Source of the DNA: an uncultured Oscillospiraceae bacterium
GTDB taxonomy: Bacteria; Bacillota; Clostridia; Oscillospirales; Ruminococcaceae
DNA: 9,875 nt
Reading direction: 5' to 3'
Assembly (NCBI GenBank): GCA_910587465.1
Contig: CAJUMS010000073.1
Coordinates: 3,793-13,667, forward strand
The notes beneath the pieces are model-generated. The model ran no database searches. It had not been told where the DNA came from and saw nothing but the letters and a program-made list of their open reading frames with translations. Below are positions 1 through 6,157 of this stretch, piece after piece. The first letter of the stretch is position 1. Every line of letters begins with the position of its first letter. The position numbers were made by a program, and so were the translations under genes.

Positions 1-26
1 CTATAATTATAAAAGGAGGCGTTAAC

Positions 27-956
27 ATGGATTATATAGAAGGACTTAATTTATCGATTGCGTATATAGAAGATAATCTGTTTGAAGAGATCGACTACGA
101 AAAAGCGGCACGAATAGCCGGAATGTCCAGATCAACTTATCAACGTTTCTTTTTGTTGGTTGCTGATATGACACTGGATGAGTATATCAGGAAGCGTAAA
201 CTTCAATATGCGGTAAGAGAATTGATGAATACCGAATATAAGGTTATTGATATTGCAGCTAAGTGCGGATATAGTTCAGCAGCATTTTCTCGTGCAGTGC
301 GCAATTTTACAGGCAGTACGCCGAGCAAAGTCAGAAAGGAAGGTTCTTCGGTCTGTTTTCCAAAACTTAATTTTCAAATACGTATAAAAGAAGGAGAGAT
401 GTTCATGAACGAAACTGCTATTGTAAAAATTGAAGAACACAGGAATGAAAAGGTAATCTGTTTCACCGCAGATTGTGTTGATCCGGAAAATGAAGCATGG
501 GGACAGATGGCGGAATGGTGCAGAAAGAATGTACCTGATCGTACAGCCAGAAGGTATGTTGGACTTGCACCATTCGGTCATCATCCTCAGGGCGAAGAAC
601 ATCAAAATGCATCCGAACATATAAAGCACCCTTACAAAGCAATGATGTATCTTATAGGTGATGAGTGCGGTCAGGAAGAATTCTGCGGGTTAAAGGTGAA
701 AGACGCTCCCTCGGGTTTGTTTCTGGTAAATGATGTCACACTTAATCAGTTTGATGAAAATGATAATTTGGATATAGCGCTCAGCCTGATGAAAGCTTCC
801 GAAGCTTTTGTTGAATTTATAAAAAATACCGCGGGGTATGAGTTTGATTGTTCTTCCGGTATATTTTATGAAGAACATATCTTTTCGGAAAGATGGTTTC
901 AAAACGAAGGGGTTCCCGATGGTTTTCGTATGTGGGTACCGATTATTAAGACATAG
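27..956 (+). CDS. AraC-family transcriptional regulator with C-terminal GyrI-like effector-binding domain
   Basis: This is a 309-residue one-component regulator. Residues 1-105 form an AraC/XylS-type DNA-binding domain with two helix-turn-helix units (about 25-46 and 74-97). The second contains the usual D-I-A-x-x-C-G-Y-x-S segment followed by F-T-G-S-T-P-S. Residues from about 129 to 307 look like a GyrI/SbmC-like small-molecule-binding domain, ending in the family-typical F-x-M-W-V-P-I. In this family DNA-binding activity is tuned by a hydrophobic or cationic ligand; the ligand here is unknown. The start is well supported by AAGGAGG at 13-19, seven bases before the ATG. A TATAAT lies at 2-7, but that would put the mRNA start inside the ribosome binding site, so the real promoter is probably left of the window. 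An internal ribosome binding site and ATG at 391-407 may make the C-terminal domain separately. No clear terminator follows the stop. Confidence 0.9.
   Translation: MDYIEGLNLSIAYIEDNLFEEIDYEKAARIAGMSRSTYQRFFLLVADMTLDEYIRKRKLQYAVRELMNTEYKVIDIAAKCGYSSAAFSRAVRNFTGSTPSKVRKEGSSVCFPKLNFQIRIKEGEMFMNETAIVKIEEHRNEKVICFTADCVDPENEAWGQMAEWCRKNVPDRTARRYVGLAPFGHHPQGEEHQNASEHIKHPYKAMMYLIGDECGQEEFCGLKVKDAPSGLFLVNDVTLNQFDENDNLDIALSLMKASEAFVEFIKNTAGYEFDCSSGIFYEEHIFSERWFQNEGVPDGFRMWVPIIKT
391..407 (+). promoter_or_regulatory. Internal ribosome binding site and start codon within the AraC-GyrI gene
   Basis: AAGGAG at 391-396 lies eight bases before an in-frame ATG at 405-407 (Met127 of the full protein), which is ideal initiation spacing. 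Another in-frame ATG at 399 is too close to the Shine-Dalgarno to be preferred. Initiation at 405 would give a 183-residue protein made only of the GyrI-like domain. The site falls exactly at the domain boundary. It is therefore either a working second start or a relic of a fusion between a DNA-binding gene and a free GyrI-like gene. Confidence 0.5.
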
Positions 957-1092
957 CTTCCCATAATTCCGATTTTATCGTTCTCCGTTTAGCTATTGAT
1001 TTTTGGCATTACGATTTGCGGATATTAAAAGTTTGTTTTTTTGCGTCTTTAAATCATATCCTGTGTTTAAAATGCTCTCAACTGCGGGTTTA

Positions 1093-1112
1093 GTTGTTTT
1101 GCAAAAAACAAC
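1093..1112. repeat. Inverted repeat upstream of the XRE regulator promoter
   Basis: Eight-base arms GTTGTTTT (1093-1100) and AAAACAAC (1105-1112) flank a four-base centre. The repeat ends about ten bases before the predicted -35 box. It could be a protein-binding site or a weak hairpin at the end of the AraC transcript, although it lies 137 bases past that stop and lacks a T run. A second pairing, CAACT (1079-1083) with AGTTG (1092-1096), competes for the same bases. Confidence 0.4.
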
Positions 1113-1122
1113 CTGTTATATA

Positions 1123-1151
1123 TGGACATTATCGTGTATAATAGCTATAAT
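1123..1151 (+). promoter_or_regulatory. Sigma-A-type promoter of the XRE regulator gene
   Basis: TGGACA (1123-1128) and TATAAT (1146-1151) are separated by 17 bases, which is near consensus. The predicted transcription start is near 1158, giving a leader of about 45 bases before the ATG at 1203. A second TATAAT at 1137-1142 has a poorer -35 partner. Confidence 0.7.
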
Positions 1152-1155
1152 AACA

Positions 1156-1178
1156 TTATAGCATATGACATGCTATAA
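1156..1178. promoter_or_regulatory. Palindromic operator over the predicted transcription start
   Basis: Perfect nine-base arms TTATAGCAT (1156-1164) and ATGCTATAA (1170-1178) flank a five-base spacer. The palindrome begins directly after the -10 box and covers the expected start point. That is the geometry of a repressor site and suggests the XRE protein encoded just downstream controls its own synthesis. The sequence is AT-rich, so some of the symmetry could be chance, but nine matched pairs at this position make a site likely. Confidence 0.6.
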
Positions 1179-1202
1179 CAAAAACGACAAGGAGAAGTAA
1201 TT

Positions 1203-2456
1203 ATGTTTGATGTAAGGAAAATGGGAGAGCAAATTGCATATCTGCGCGCAGCGAAGAAATGGACGCAGGAACAGTTGGCGGAGAAGTTAGAGATCTCACC
1301 TCAAGCAATCAGTAAATGGGAAAACGGAAAAGCCGTACCCGAGGTACCTATGCTTTGCGCTATGTCAGGACTTTTTAATTGTTCCGTTGATAGAATTCTT
1401 GATCCCAAATCATGTGTTTTGCATAATATGGATTTTAATTATGAATTTCTTGTTAAGCCGCGGATCCCCGTAGCAGATTATTCAGGTCCCGAATGGCCTA
1501 AGAGCATCTCGTTTGCCTCTCTTTTAACCGCGTTAAAATTATTTTTTGGATTGGAGCAGCGCAGGGATAGCAAAAACCGTCAAATAAATGACGACGAAGA
1601 GTATATCTTGCAGTCGGCTATTACGAACGTATGTTTCGGATATTCGTATTCGCCGGATGAATTTGTTAATGACAGCTTTTCAATATATGGTTTGGATTAT
1701 GAGATACATTCAAAGGCGGATTATTCGGAAGATGATTTTATCGCTCTCGCGTGTCAGCAGATTGAGCACGGTTATCCGGTAATCGTTATTCCCAAAGAAT
1801 ATACGGATACTATCTTTGCCGTCGGCTTTTCCGACCATGGACATACCTTAAAGGGATTAGGATTTGTGGAGGGAGACGATCAGAAAAATGCAAATATAAA
1901 CTTTGACCGGCTTAATCAATATGCCGGTTGGTACAAGGTAGATTGCGATATGATGACGCTTAAGCCATCAAACGAAAAAATGCCGTTAGCTAAGGCGTGT
2001 ATCAATGCGCTCAACAAAGGGGTAGATCTGTTATTGAATGACAGTCATTGCGGAGAAGACAAAATGCAGGGCTACGGTCTGGTAATTTATCAAAACTGGA
2101 GCGATCTGTTAAGAGAAGAAAACAAAAATGACGCGGATCAGATTGACTGTGTTTTCCCCCACGCGTTTATACATTATGAAAACAAATTAAGAACCAAACA
2201 GTTTTTTGAATTATGTATGGATATAATCCCCGATATAGATAAAGAATTCATGGCTATGGCAATAAGTCAATACAACGAAATTATATCCTTTGCAACGGAA
2301 ATAGCAACTATTGCTCATCAGCGAGAGTCCTTTACCAAGGATTGCTTGAAAGAAAAAAGGAATTATATAATTGAAATGCTGCGCAGAAGCATCGGTCCGG
2401 AAGAACTTGCCTTATCTTATATACAAAAGGCATTGGTAAATGTTCAAACGCTGTGA
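1203..2456 (+). CDS. XRE-family helix-turn-helix regulator with large C-terminal domain
   Basis: This is a 417-residue protein. Residues 7-66 are a classic Cro/C1-type helix-turn-helix: the T-Q-E-Q-L-A-E-K-L helix is followed by S-P-Q-A-I-S-K-W-E-N-G and P-E-V-P. The remaining 350 residues are soluble and I cannot assign them with confidence. A G-Y-P-V-I-V-I-P strand, then H-G-H with a following G-L-G-F, and a later G-Y-G-L-x-I-Y-Q-N-W motif loosely recall the BtrH/C39-peptidase-like fold that occurs behind XRE domains. This is a suggestion only. Such a domain would be a ligand sensor rather than an enzyme. AAGGAG at 1189-1194, eight bases before the ATG, fixes the start. The gene has its own promoter and operator, so it is probably autoregulated and not part of the AraC transcript. 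A stem-loop follows the stop. Confidence 0.85.
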   Translation: MFDVRKMGEQIAYLRAAKKWTQEQLAEKLEISPQAISKWENGKAVPEVPMLCAMSGLFNCSVDRILDPKSCVLHNMDFNYEFLVKPRIPVADYSGPEWPKSISFASLLTALKLFFGLEQRRDSKNRQINDDEEYILQSAITNVCFGYSYSPDEFVNDSFSIYGLDYEIHSKADYSEDDFIALACQQIEHGYPVIVIPKEYTDTIFAVGFSDHGHTLKGLGFVEGDDQKNANINFDRLNQYAGWYKVDCDMMTLKPSNEKMPLAKACINALNKGVDLLLNDSHCGEDKMQGYGLVIYQNWSDLLREENKNDADQIDCVFPHAFIHYENKLRTKQFFELCMDIIPDIDKEFMAMAISQYNEIISFATEIATIAHQRESFTKDCLKEKRNYIIEMLRRSIGPEELALSYIQKALVNVQTL

Positions 2457-2485
2457 TAGATAAGCGTTTTTGCGGCAAAAACTTT

Positions 2486-2522
2486 AACACGGCTGAGCCC
2501 TATATTTGGACTCAGTCGTGTT
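2486..2522 (+). terminator. Stem-loop downstream of the XRE gene
   Basis: A 12-base-pair stem (2486-2497 with 2511-2522, one G-T pair) closes a 13-base loop thirty bases after the stop codon. The following sequence is AT-rich but has no immediate T run; the first long one is at 2540-2546. It is probably an imperfect intrinsic terminator separating the XRE gene from the MerR operon. Confidence 0.55.
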
Positions 2523-2554
2523 ATATCATATCTAAAAAATTTTTTTGTTTTCTA

Positions 2555-2585
2555 TTGACTCTTCCGTTGGGGAATAGTGTATAAT
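2555..2585 (+). promoter_or_regulatory. MerR-type promoter with 19-bp spacer and spacer dyad
   Basis: TTGACT (2555-2560) and TATAAT (2580-2585) are 19 bases apart. That over-long spacing is the hallmark of promoters activated by MerR-family proteins, which twist the DNA. An interrupted palindrome, ACTCTTCC (2558-2565) and GGAATAGT (2571-2578) with a five-base centre and one mismatch, lies between the boxes where BmrR-like proteins bind. It sits directly before the MerR gene, so ligand-dependent autoactivation is the natural reading. Confidence 0.75.
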
Positions 2586-2616
2586 ATAATCAACACCAAT
2601 GAAAGGGATTGATAAT

Positions 2617-3567
2617 ATGGGTAACTTAGCCAAAATCAGAGAAGTATCCGTTAGATATAACGTATCCGCCCGTACTCTTCGTTATTATGAGGATATGGGT
2701 CTGATAGAAAGCACGCGGAGCGACGACTACGCTTACAGACTGTATGATGAGGCCGCGATAAAACGCTTGGAGCAAATTTTGATTTTACGCAGACTTAATA
2801 TCAGTATTAAAGATATTAAACGCATTTTTAATACGGAAGGCTCCGAAGTCGTTCTGGATGTGCTTGAAAAGAAGGTCGATGATATAGATGAAGAGGTTTC
2901 GCTTTTATATGATCTGAAAAAAATCGTGCTGGAATTTATCGATCAGATACGACGGCTGGACTTTGAAAGAGAAACAGATGTTAAGCTGTTATATGAAAAA
3001 GCCAAGGATATTGAGGCTCAGATTACAAATGTGGACTACAACGGCAATTCCGCTATGGCAGAGCGCTTTTTTGAGGTCACCGAAAAGCTGAACGATAAAG
3101 TGCCCGATATAATGATTGTCCGTATTCCGAAATTCAGAGCGGTCACATCGGGCGAAATGTCGTTTGAAGATGTCTTTGGGAAATTTCAGATATGGCAGGA
3201 AGCGCACAATGATTTTTACAAGCCGATTATTTTTGACGCTCCCGATTTCCTTTGCGAAAATAATGGGCGTCTTGAATGGATATGGCGTATTAAGGACGAA
3301 ATTACAGCGGATGATGTTGCTCCGTATGAAATTATTGAACACCCCGGCGGACTGTACGCGGCCGCTGTAAGTATAGACGGCGACGACGAAAGCGGCAATA
3401 AGGTAATGCAAAAAATAGAAAAGTGGCTGGAAAAAACGAATTTTGTTATTGACGACAGCCGTGCGACATCGGTTCATATGATCTATGTGGACGATGAGAT
3501 CAGGAAAGGGCTCGGCTATCATCAACAGAACTTTTATACGCCCATAAAGTTAAAGAACGGTCTTTGA
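2617..3567 (+). CDS. MerR-family regulator with GyrI-like effector-binding domain (BmrR/TipA-like layout)
   Basis: I chose the ATG at 2617 (316 residues). GAAAGGG at 2601-2607 is correctly spaced for it, whereas the upstream in-frame ATG at 2599 has no binding site and lies only a few bases after the predicted mRNA start. Residues 1-75 are the winged helix, with the diagnostic S-A-R-T-L-R-Y-Y-E-D-M-G-L-I at 17-30. About 77-137 form the long dimerising coiled coil. About 163-312 are a GyrI-like domain with W-I-W-R, the E-H-P-G-G-L-Y-A-A strand and a final F-Y-T-P-I. Such proteins usually sense bulky drugs or metabolites and activate genes through 19-bp-spaced promoters, as found here. The next gene starts 60 bases downstream on the same strand, so an operon is likely. 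Confidence 0.92.
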   Translation: MGNLAKIREVSVRYNVSARTLRYYEDMGLIESTRSDDYAYRLYDEAAIKRLEQILILRRLNISIKDIKRIFNTEGSEVVLDVLEKKVDDIDEEVSLLYDLKKIVLEFIDQIRRLDFERETDVKLLYEKAKDIEAQITNVDYNGNSAMAERFFEVTEKLNDKVPDIMIVRIPKFRAVTSGEMSFEDVFGKFQIWQEAHNDFYKPIIFDAPDFLCENNGRLEWIWRIKDEITADDVAPYEIIEHPGGLYAAAVSIDGDDESGNKVMQKIEKWLEKTNFVIDDSRATSVHMIYVDDEIRKGLGYHQQNFYTPIKLKNGL

Positions 3568-3627
3568 CAATTAACATATGTTCGGGTGAAAAACGCCGCG
3601 AGAATAAGAACCGAAAGGAAAGTCAAG

Positions 3628-4719
3628 ATGACATACTGGATAGAGCGATGGTCGCAGCTCAGAAAAAAAGAATTGATGTCATATCCGAATGAGTTTCCCA
3701 TACATGACGTGTATAAAACAATATGTACGCACGAAGAATTGAAAAATGGATTTGATGAGCTTCATGAAATTTTTGCACACTGCTATGAAGATATATTGCA
3801 TGATCCTGCCGATATGATGCTGCCGATATACGATATGAATGAATATGGGTATTTTTCCAAGGAAGCGAGAGCGTCCCGCGAGGAATCTTATAAATACGCG
3901 AAAATTATTTATGTGTTGGGATATTCGGGGGAATTGAGGCAAAATGGCGAAATATGCATACGAGCGGATAAATTGAAGGAACAATGTAAGGCTTTGAAAA
4001 TTACAAATCTTGGAGCGTTCCTGAACAAGCTGGGCAATTACGGAATTATGGCTGATGGATTGGTTAATGGTAAAATAAAAAGCGATACCAATATTACTGT
4101 TTCGTATCCCGATAATAAGAATGTTATGGCGGCATTGTATGTTCTGTCAGTAAAATCAAATAATATTGACAGTTTCAAGGATTTTTGCAGGCTGGATTAT
4201 CGACTGTTCGAAAGCGATTGGAACACAAAAGAATACGGCATCGGTGTTGAGGCTGTGTCCGCTCTTTTTCATTCGGAGCAGGACAGGTCGGCGGCTCGAT
4301 TGATACATGATGAACTGATAAAACGAAACTACTGTTATAATTTTCAGGACTGGAACGAGGGACCTCAAATTCGGTATTATAAAAAAGAGAGCGACCGTAA
4401 CAGGAATACGAATGCAGATTTCTGGCTTACCAGTATGGATACCGAATTCATACTTTATTTCCGTATAAAAAATATGGACAAGGTTATCGAGTACATTAAA
4501 GGCTGTCCCGAAAGTGTCATAGAAAATTTCTTGATAAGTGATAACGGGTGCGCTAACAGAATTTCGGGAACCTGCGCTTCGGGAATATCTTATCGGCTTA
4601 ACGGCAAAACCATATGGCGGTGCGGCTGCTGCAACCCTAATTTTCAGGTAACTCCTAGCGTTCGGGATTATTTATATTATATCAATGCCGTGGAAATTGC
4701 AGGCAGCAAAAAGCAATAA
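3628..4719 (+). CDS. Protein of unknown function with C-terminal cysteine cluster
   Basis: I do not recognise this 363-residue protein. The open frame reaches a GTG at 3586, but AAAGGAAAG at 3614-3622 places the start at the ATG at 3628. There is no signal peptide or membrane segment, so it should be cytoplasmic. The N-terminal half is mostly helical and acidic. A segment near residues 100-150 (L-R-Q-N-G-E followed by K-L-K-E-Q-C-K-A-L and L-G-A-F-L-N-K-L-G-N-Y-G) could be a winged-helix-like fold. The last 60 residues carry five cysteines (308, 316, 332, 334, 335), including W-R-C-G-C-C-N-P-N-F, which suggests a metal site or redox-active thiols. It sits between two genes with GyrI-like domains and is probably co-transcribed with the MerR gene. 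A target or partner of that regulator is plausible but unproven. Confidence 0.8.
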   Translation: MTYWIERWSQLRKKELMSYPNEFPIHDVYKTICTHEELKNGFDELHEIFAHCYEDILHDPADMMLPIYDMNEYGYFSKEARASREESYKYAKIIYVLGYSGELRQNGEICIRADKLKEQCKALKITNLGAFLNKLGNYGIMADGLVNGKIKSDTNITVSYPDNKNVMAALYVLSVKSNNIDSFKDFCRLDYRLFESDWNTKEYGIGVEAVSALFHSEQDRSAARLIHDELIKRNYCYNFQDWNEGPQIRYYKKESDRNRNTNADFWLTSMDTEFILYFRIKNMDKVIEYIKGCPESVIENFLISDNGCANRISGTCASGISYRLNGKTIWRCGCCNPNFQVTPSVRDYLYYINAVEIAGSKKQ

Positions 4720-4840
4720 GAGCGGTATTATTATATATGGGAGTATTTATACATTGATTGTCATATTGTTTGAATGAGCGTTGTGCGCAGACGGTTATTT
4801 GAATAATGTTGATGGTATAAATTTGCAGGAGGGTTTTAAA

Positions 4841-5272
4841 ATGCAAAGTATAAGAATTTATGAGATGCCGGATTGTAAAATGGTTTCGTCCGGAAAGGGA
4901 ATGTTTGGGGAGAAAAAATTTAACCGATTTGAAGAATGGCTTTCCATGCAAAAACGCGGGCTTTTTCCCAAGGATTTCTTATTTGGCGGAGAAGACGGTT
5001 TTACTTGGTTGTATATGTTTGAGGACGGCATGAGCGTTCCGACCGAATTTGAGATCATCGATTTTCGTGGTGGTCTTTATGCTGTCGCAACGGATATCGA
5101 CCAAAAAACGGATTTGGATTCAATGAACGCGGAGGTGGATAAGTTTTTAAATGAAAATGGGTTTAAACGTGATAGTTCGCGTCCGCAGCTGGGCAATATA
5201 ATTACATCAACGGCCGTGAATAAAATTATGGGGTATGACCAGATGGACTACTATTTCCCGATAAAGGGTTAA
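4841..5272 (+). CDS. Stand-alone GyrI-like small-molecule-binding domain protein
   Basis: This is a 143-residue protein made only of a GyrI-like domain. The ATG at 4841 has an excellent AGGAGGG at 4827-4833, seven bases upstream; the longer frame from a TTG at 4781 is not needed. Its end (N-G-F-K-R-D-S-S-R, then I-M-G-Y and Y-Y-F-P-I) parallels the end of the neighbouring MerR protein (T-N-F-V-I-D-D-S-R, then G-L-G-Y and F-Y-T-P-I), pointing to common descent, perhaps by local duplication. The W-L-Y-M-F and F-R-G-G-L-Y-A-V strands match W-I-W-R and H-P-G-G-L-Y-A-A. Known members bind or hydrolyse toxic small molecules or inhibit gyrase; which applies is unknown. It lies 121 bases after the cysteine-cluster gene with no hairpin between, so it may end the MerR operon. 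Confidence 0.85.
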   Translation: MQSIRIYEMPDCKMVSSGKGMFGEKKFNRFEEWLSMQKRGLFPKDFLFGGEDGFTWLYMFEDGMSVPTEFEIIDFRGGLYAVATDIDQKTDLDSMNAEVDKFLNENGFKRDSSRPQLGNIITSTAVNKIMGYDQMDYYFPIKG

Positions 5273-5361
5273 ATTAGAGCGTATTCACTTTAGTTTGAAG
5301 GAACAGAGGGACTGACCGACAGATCAGAGCCCCCCAATAAGCATCATGCCGCGAATCTGTC

Positions 5362-5727
5362 TTAGAAACAAATCAATAACTGTGCGTGGTCCAAGCCCCA
5401 ATCGCACATCGGCATAGTCCATTTTGAGGATATCTTGGAAACGCTCATATAAATAATCATGCGGATAACGGATGAGTCATAGGTAGGAAAAATCGACTTG
5501 GATTTCGTGAATTTCCGCACTATTCTGTGGTAGCTTTCTACGGCATTAGTCGTGTATATTATCTTCCTTATCTCCTGCGGATATTCGAAAAATATGGTAA
5601 GCTCTGCCCAATTTTTGTTCCAGACCTTTAGGATATTCGGATATTTCTTGTCCCATTTTTCACGGAATTCCTCTTTGGCATATTCGGCTTTATCAAGGTT
5701 CGCGGCACTGCAAATTTTCTTCAGATT
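5362..5727 (-). pseudogene. C-terminal remnant of an IS256-family (mutator-type) transposase
   Basis: Reading the minus strand from about 5727 gives N-L-K-K-I-C, then K-E-E-F-R-E-K-W, then I-R-K-I-I-Y-T-T-N-A-V-E-S-Y-H-R, and finally S-K-W-T-M-P-M-C-D-W before a TAA at 5364-5362. This is the conserved C-terminal part of IS256-type transposases, about 120 of the usual 390-400 residues. The glutamate of the DDE triad (in N-A-V-E-S) is present. Both aspartates and the N-terminal two thirds are missing, and a stop lies just upstream in the frame. The final TAA may replace a sense codon, because family-like D-R-F-A-A follows it before a second stop. The piece ends abruptly next to an unrelated amidohydrolase fragment, so it is a dead relic. 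Confidence 0.85.
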
Positions 5728-5763
5728 GGGCGGTCTATCCGTTGATCTTCTTTAACGTATTAC

Positions 5764-5960
5764 GTGGCTTCCGGATCGGAGGATTTTGCCTTTATAGGCA
5801 GGCAAGTTTCGTCGATCATGATTGCGCTTGAGGCAGGGCATCCGAAAAACGGATTCTGCTATCCCCAGCGCCACTCTATGGTAGGTTTGATGAAAAGGCT
5901 TTGTCCACGGAATGTGCCGTTAATGCTTATATGGCTATGCGCTGGCCGGAGGAAAACTGA
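5764..5960 (+). pseudogene. Frameshifted C-terminal fragment of an M20-family amidohydrolase/peptidase
   Basis: The plus strand encodes A-S-G-S-E-D-F-A-F, then I-M-I-A-L-E-A-G, C-Y-P-Q-R-H-S-M-V, and, one frame over, R-F-D-E-K-A-L-S-T-E-C-A-V-N-A-Y-M-A-M-R-W before a TGA at 5958-5960. This matches the last 65 or so residues of M20-type aminoacylase/amidohydrolase enzymes, including the late metal-ligand histidine region. One base appears to be lost near 5883: ATG-GTA-AGG-TTT-GAT is expected, but ATGGTAGGTTTGAT is seen. The rest of the gene (over 300 residues) is absent and replaced by the IS256 remnant. It is non-functional. The family call rests on motif recall, not a search. Confidence 0.7.
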
Positions 5961-6100
5961 TTATACTGATTTTTAGATATTGTTCTCGTAAAAACGTGAT
6001 ATAATGTAAGCAATGAGGGCAAGAATATAAAGAAACCAATCATTCGCGTGCGCGTTAATATTTGAATAGCTTTAAAGTATTATAAAAGGTGTAAAATGAA

Positions 6101-6126
6101 GAACCGCACAGAGAAGTGTGCGGTTC
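6101..6126 (-). terminator. Intrinsic terminator of the mannanase gene
   Basis: A perfect ten-base-pair GC-rich stem (6101-6110 with 6117-6126) has a six-base loop, 31 bases beyond the minus-strand stop codon. On the minus strand it is followed by TTCATTTT. On the plus strand it is followed by a shorter CTTTA, so it may work weakly in both directions. Confidence 0.85.
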
Positions 6127-6157
6127 CTTTATAGAGCAATATGTGCGCGTTATGGTG

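Noticed and set aside
2..7. TATAAT as a promoter -10 box for the AraC gene
   Set aside because: The mRNA would start within the ribosome binding site; any -35 box would lie outside the window.
2989..3525. A 178-codon open frame on the minus strand opposite the MerR gene
   Set aside because: It lies wholly within a well-supported gene, has no ribosome binding site, and its product looks like random antisense translation.
4781..4840. N-terminal extension of the stand-alone GyrI-like protein from a TTG
   Set aside because: The ATG at 4841 has an AGGAGGG at ideal spacing, and the extension does not fit the domain.
5325..5450. A second minus-strand frame over the end of the IS256 remnant (K-M-D-Y-A-D-V-R-L-G-L-G-P) running past the TAA
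   Set aside because: It reads plausibly, but the other frame carries the unmistakable IS256 C-terminal motifs, so this one is taken as coincidence.
5552..5755. A 67-codon plus-strand open frame
   Set aside because: It is the antisense of the IS256 transposase remnant, which gives a clear family match on the minus strand.
6097..6135. A 12-codon mini-gene (ATG to TAG) with a weak upstream AAAGGTG, embedded in the hairpin before the mannanase 3' end
   Set aside because: The hairpin explains the sequence as a terminator for the minus-strand gene; the tiny frame is probably chance, although a TATAAT occurs at 6000-6005.
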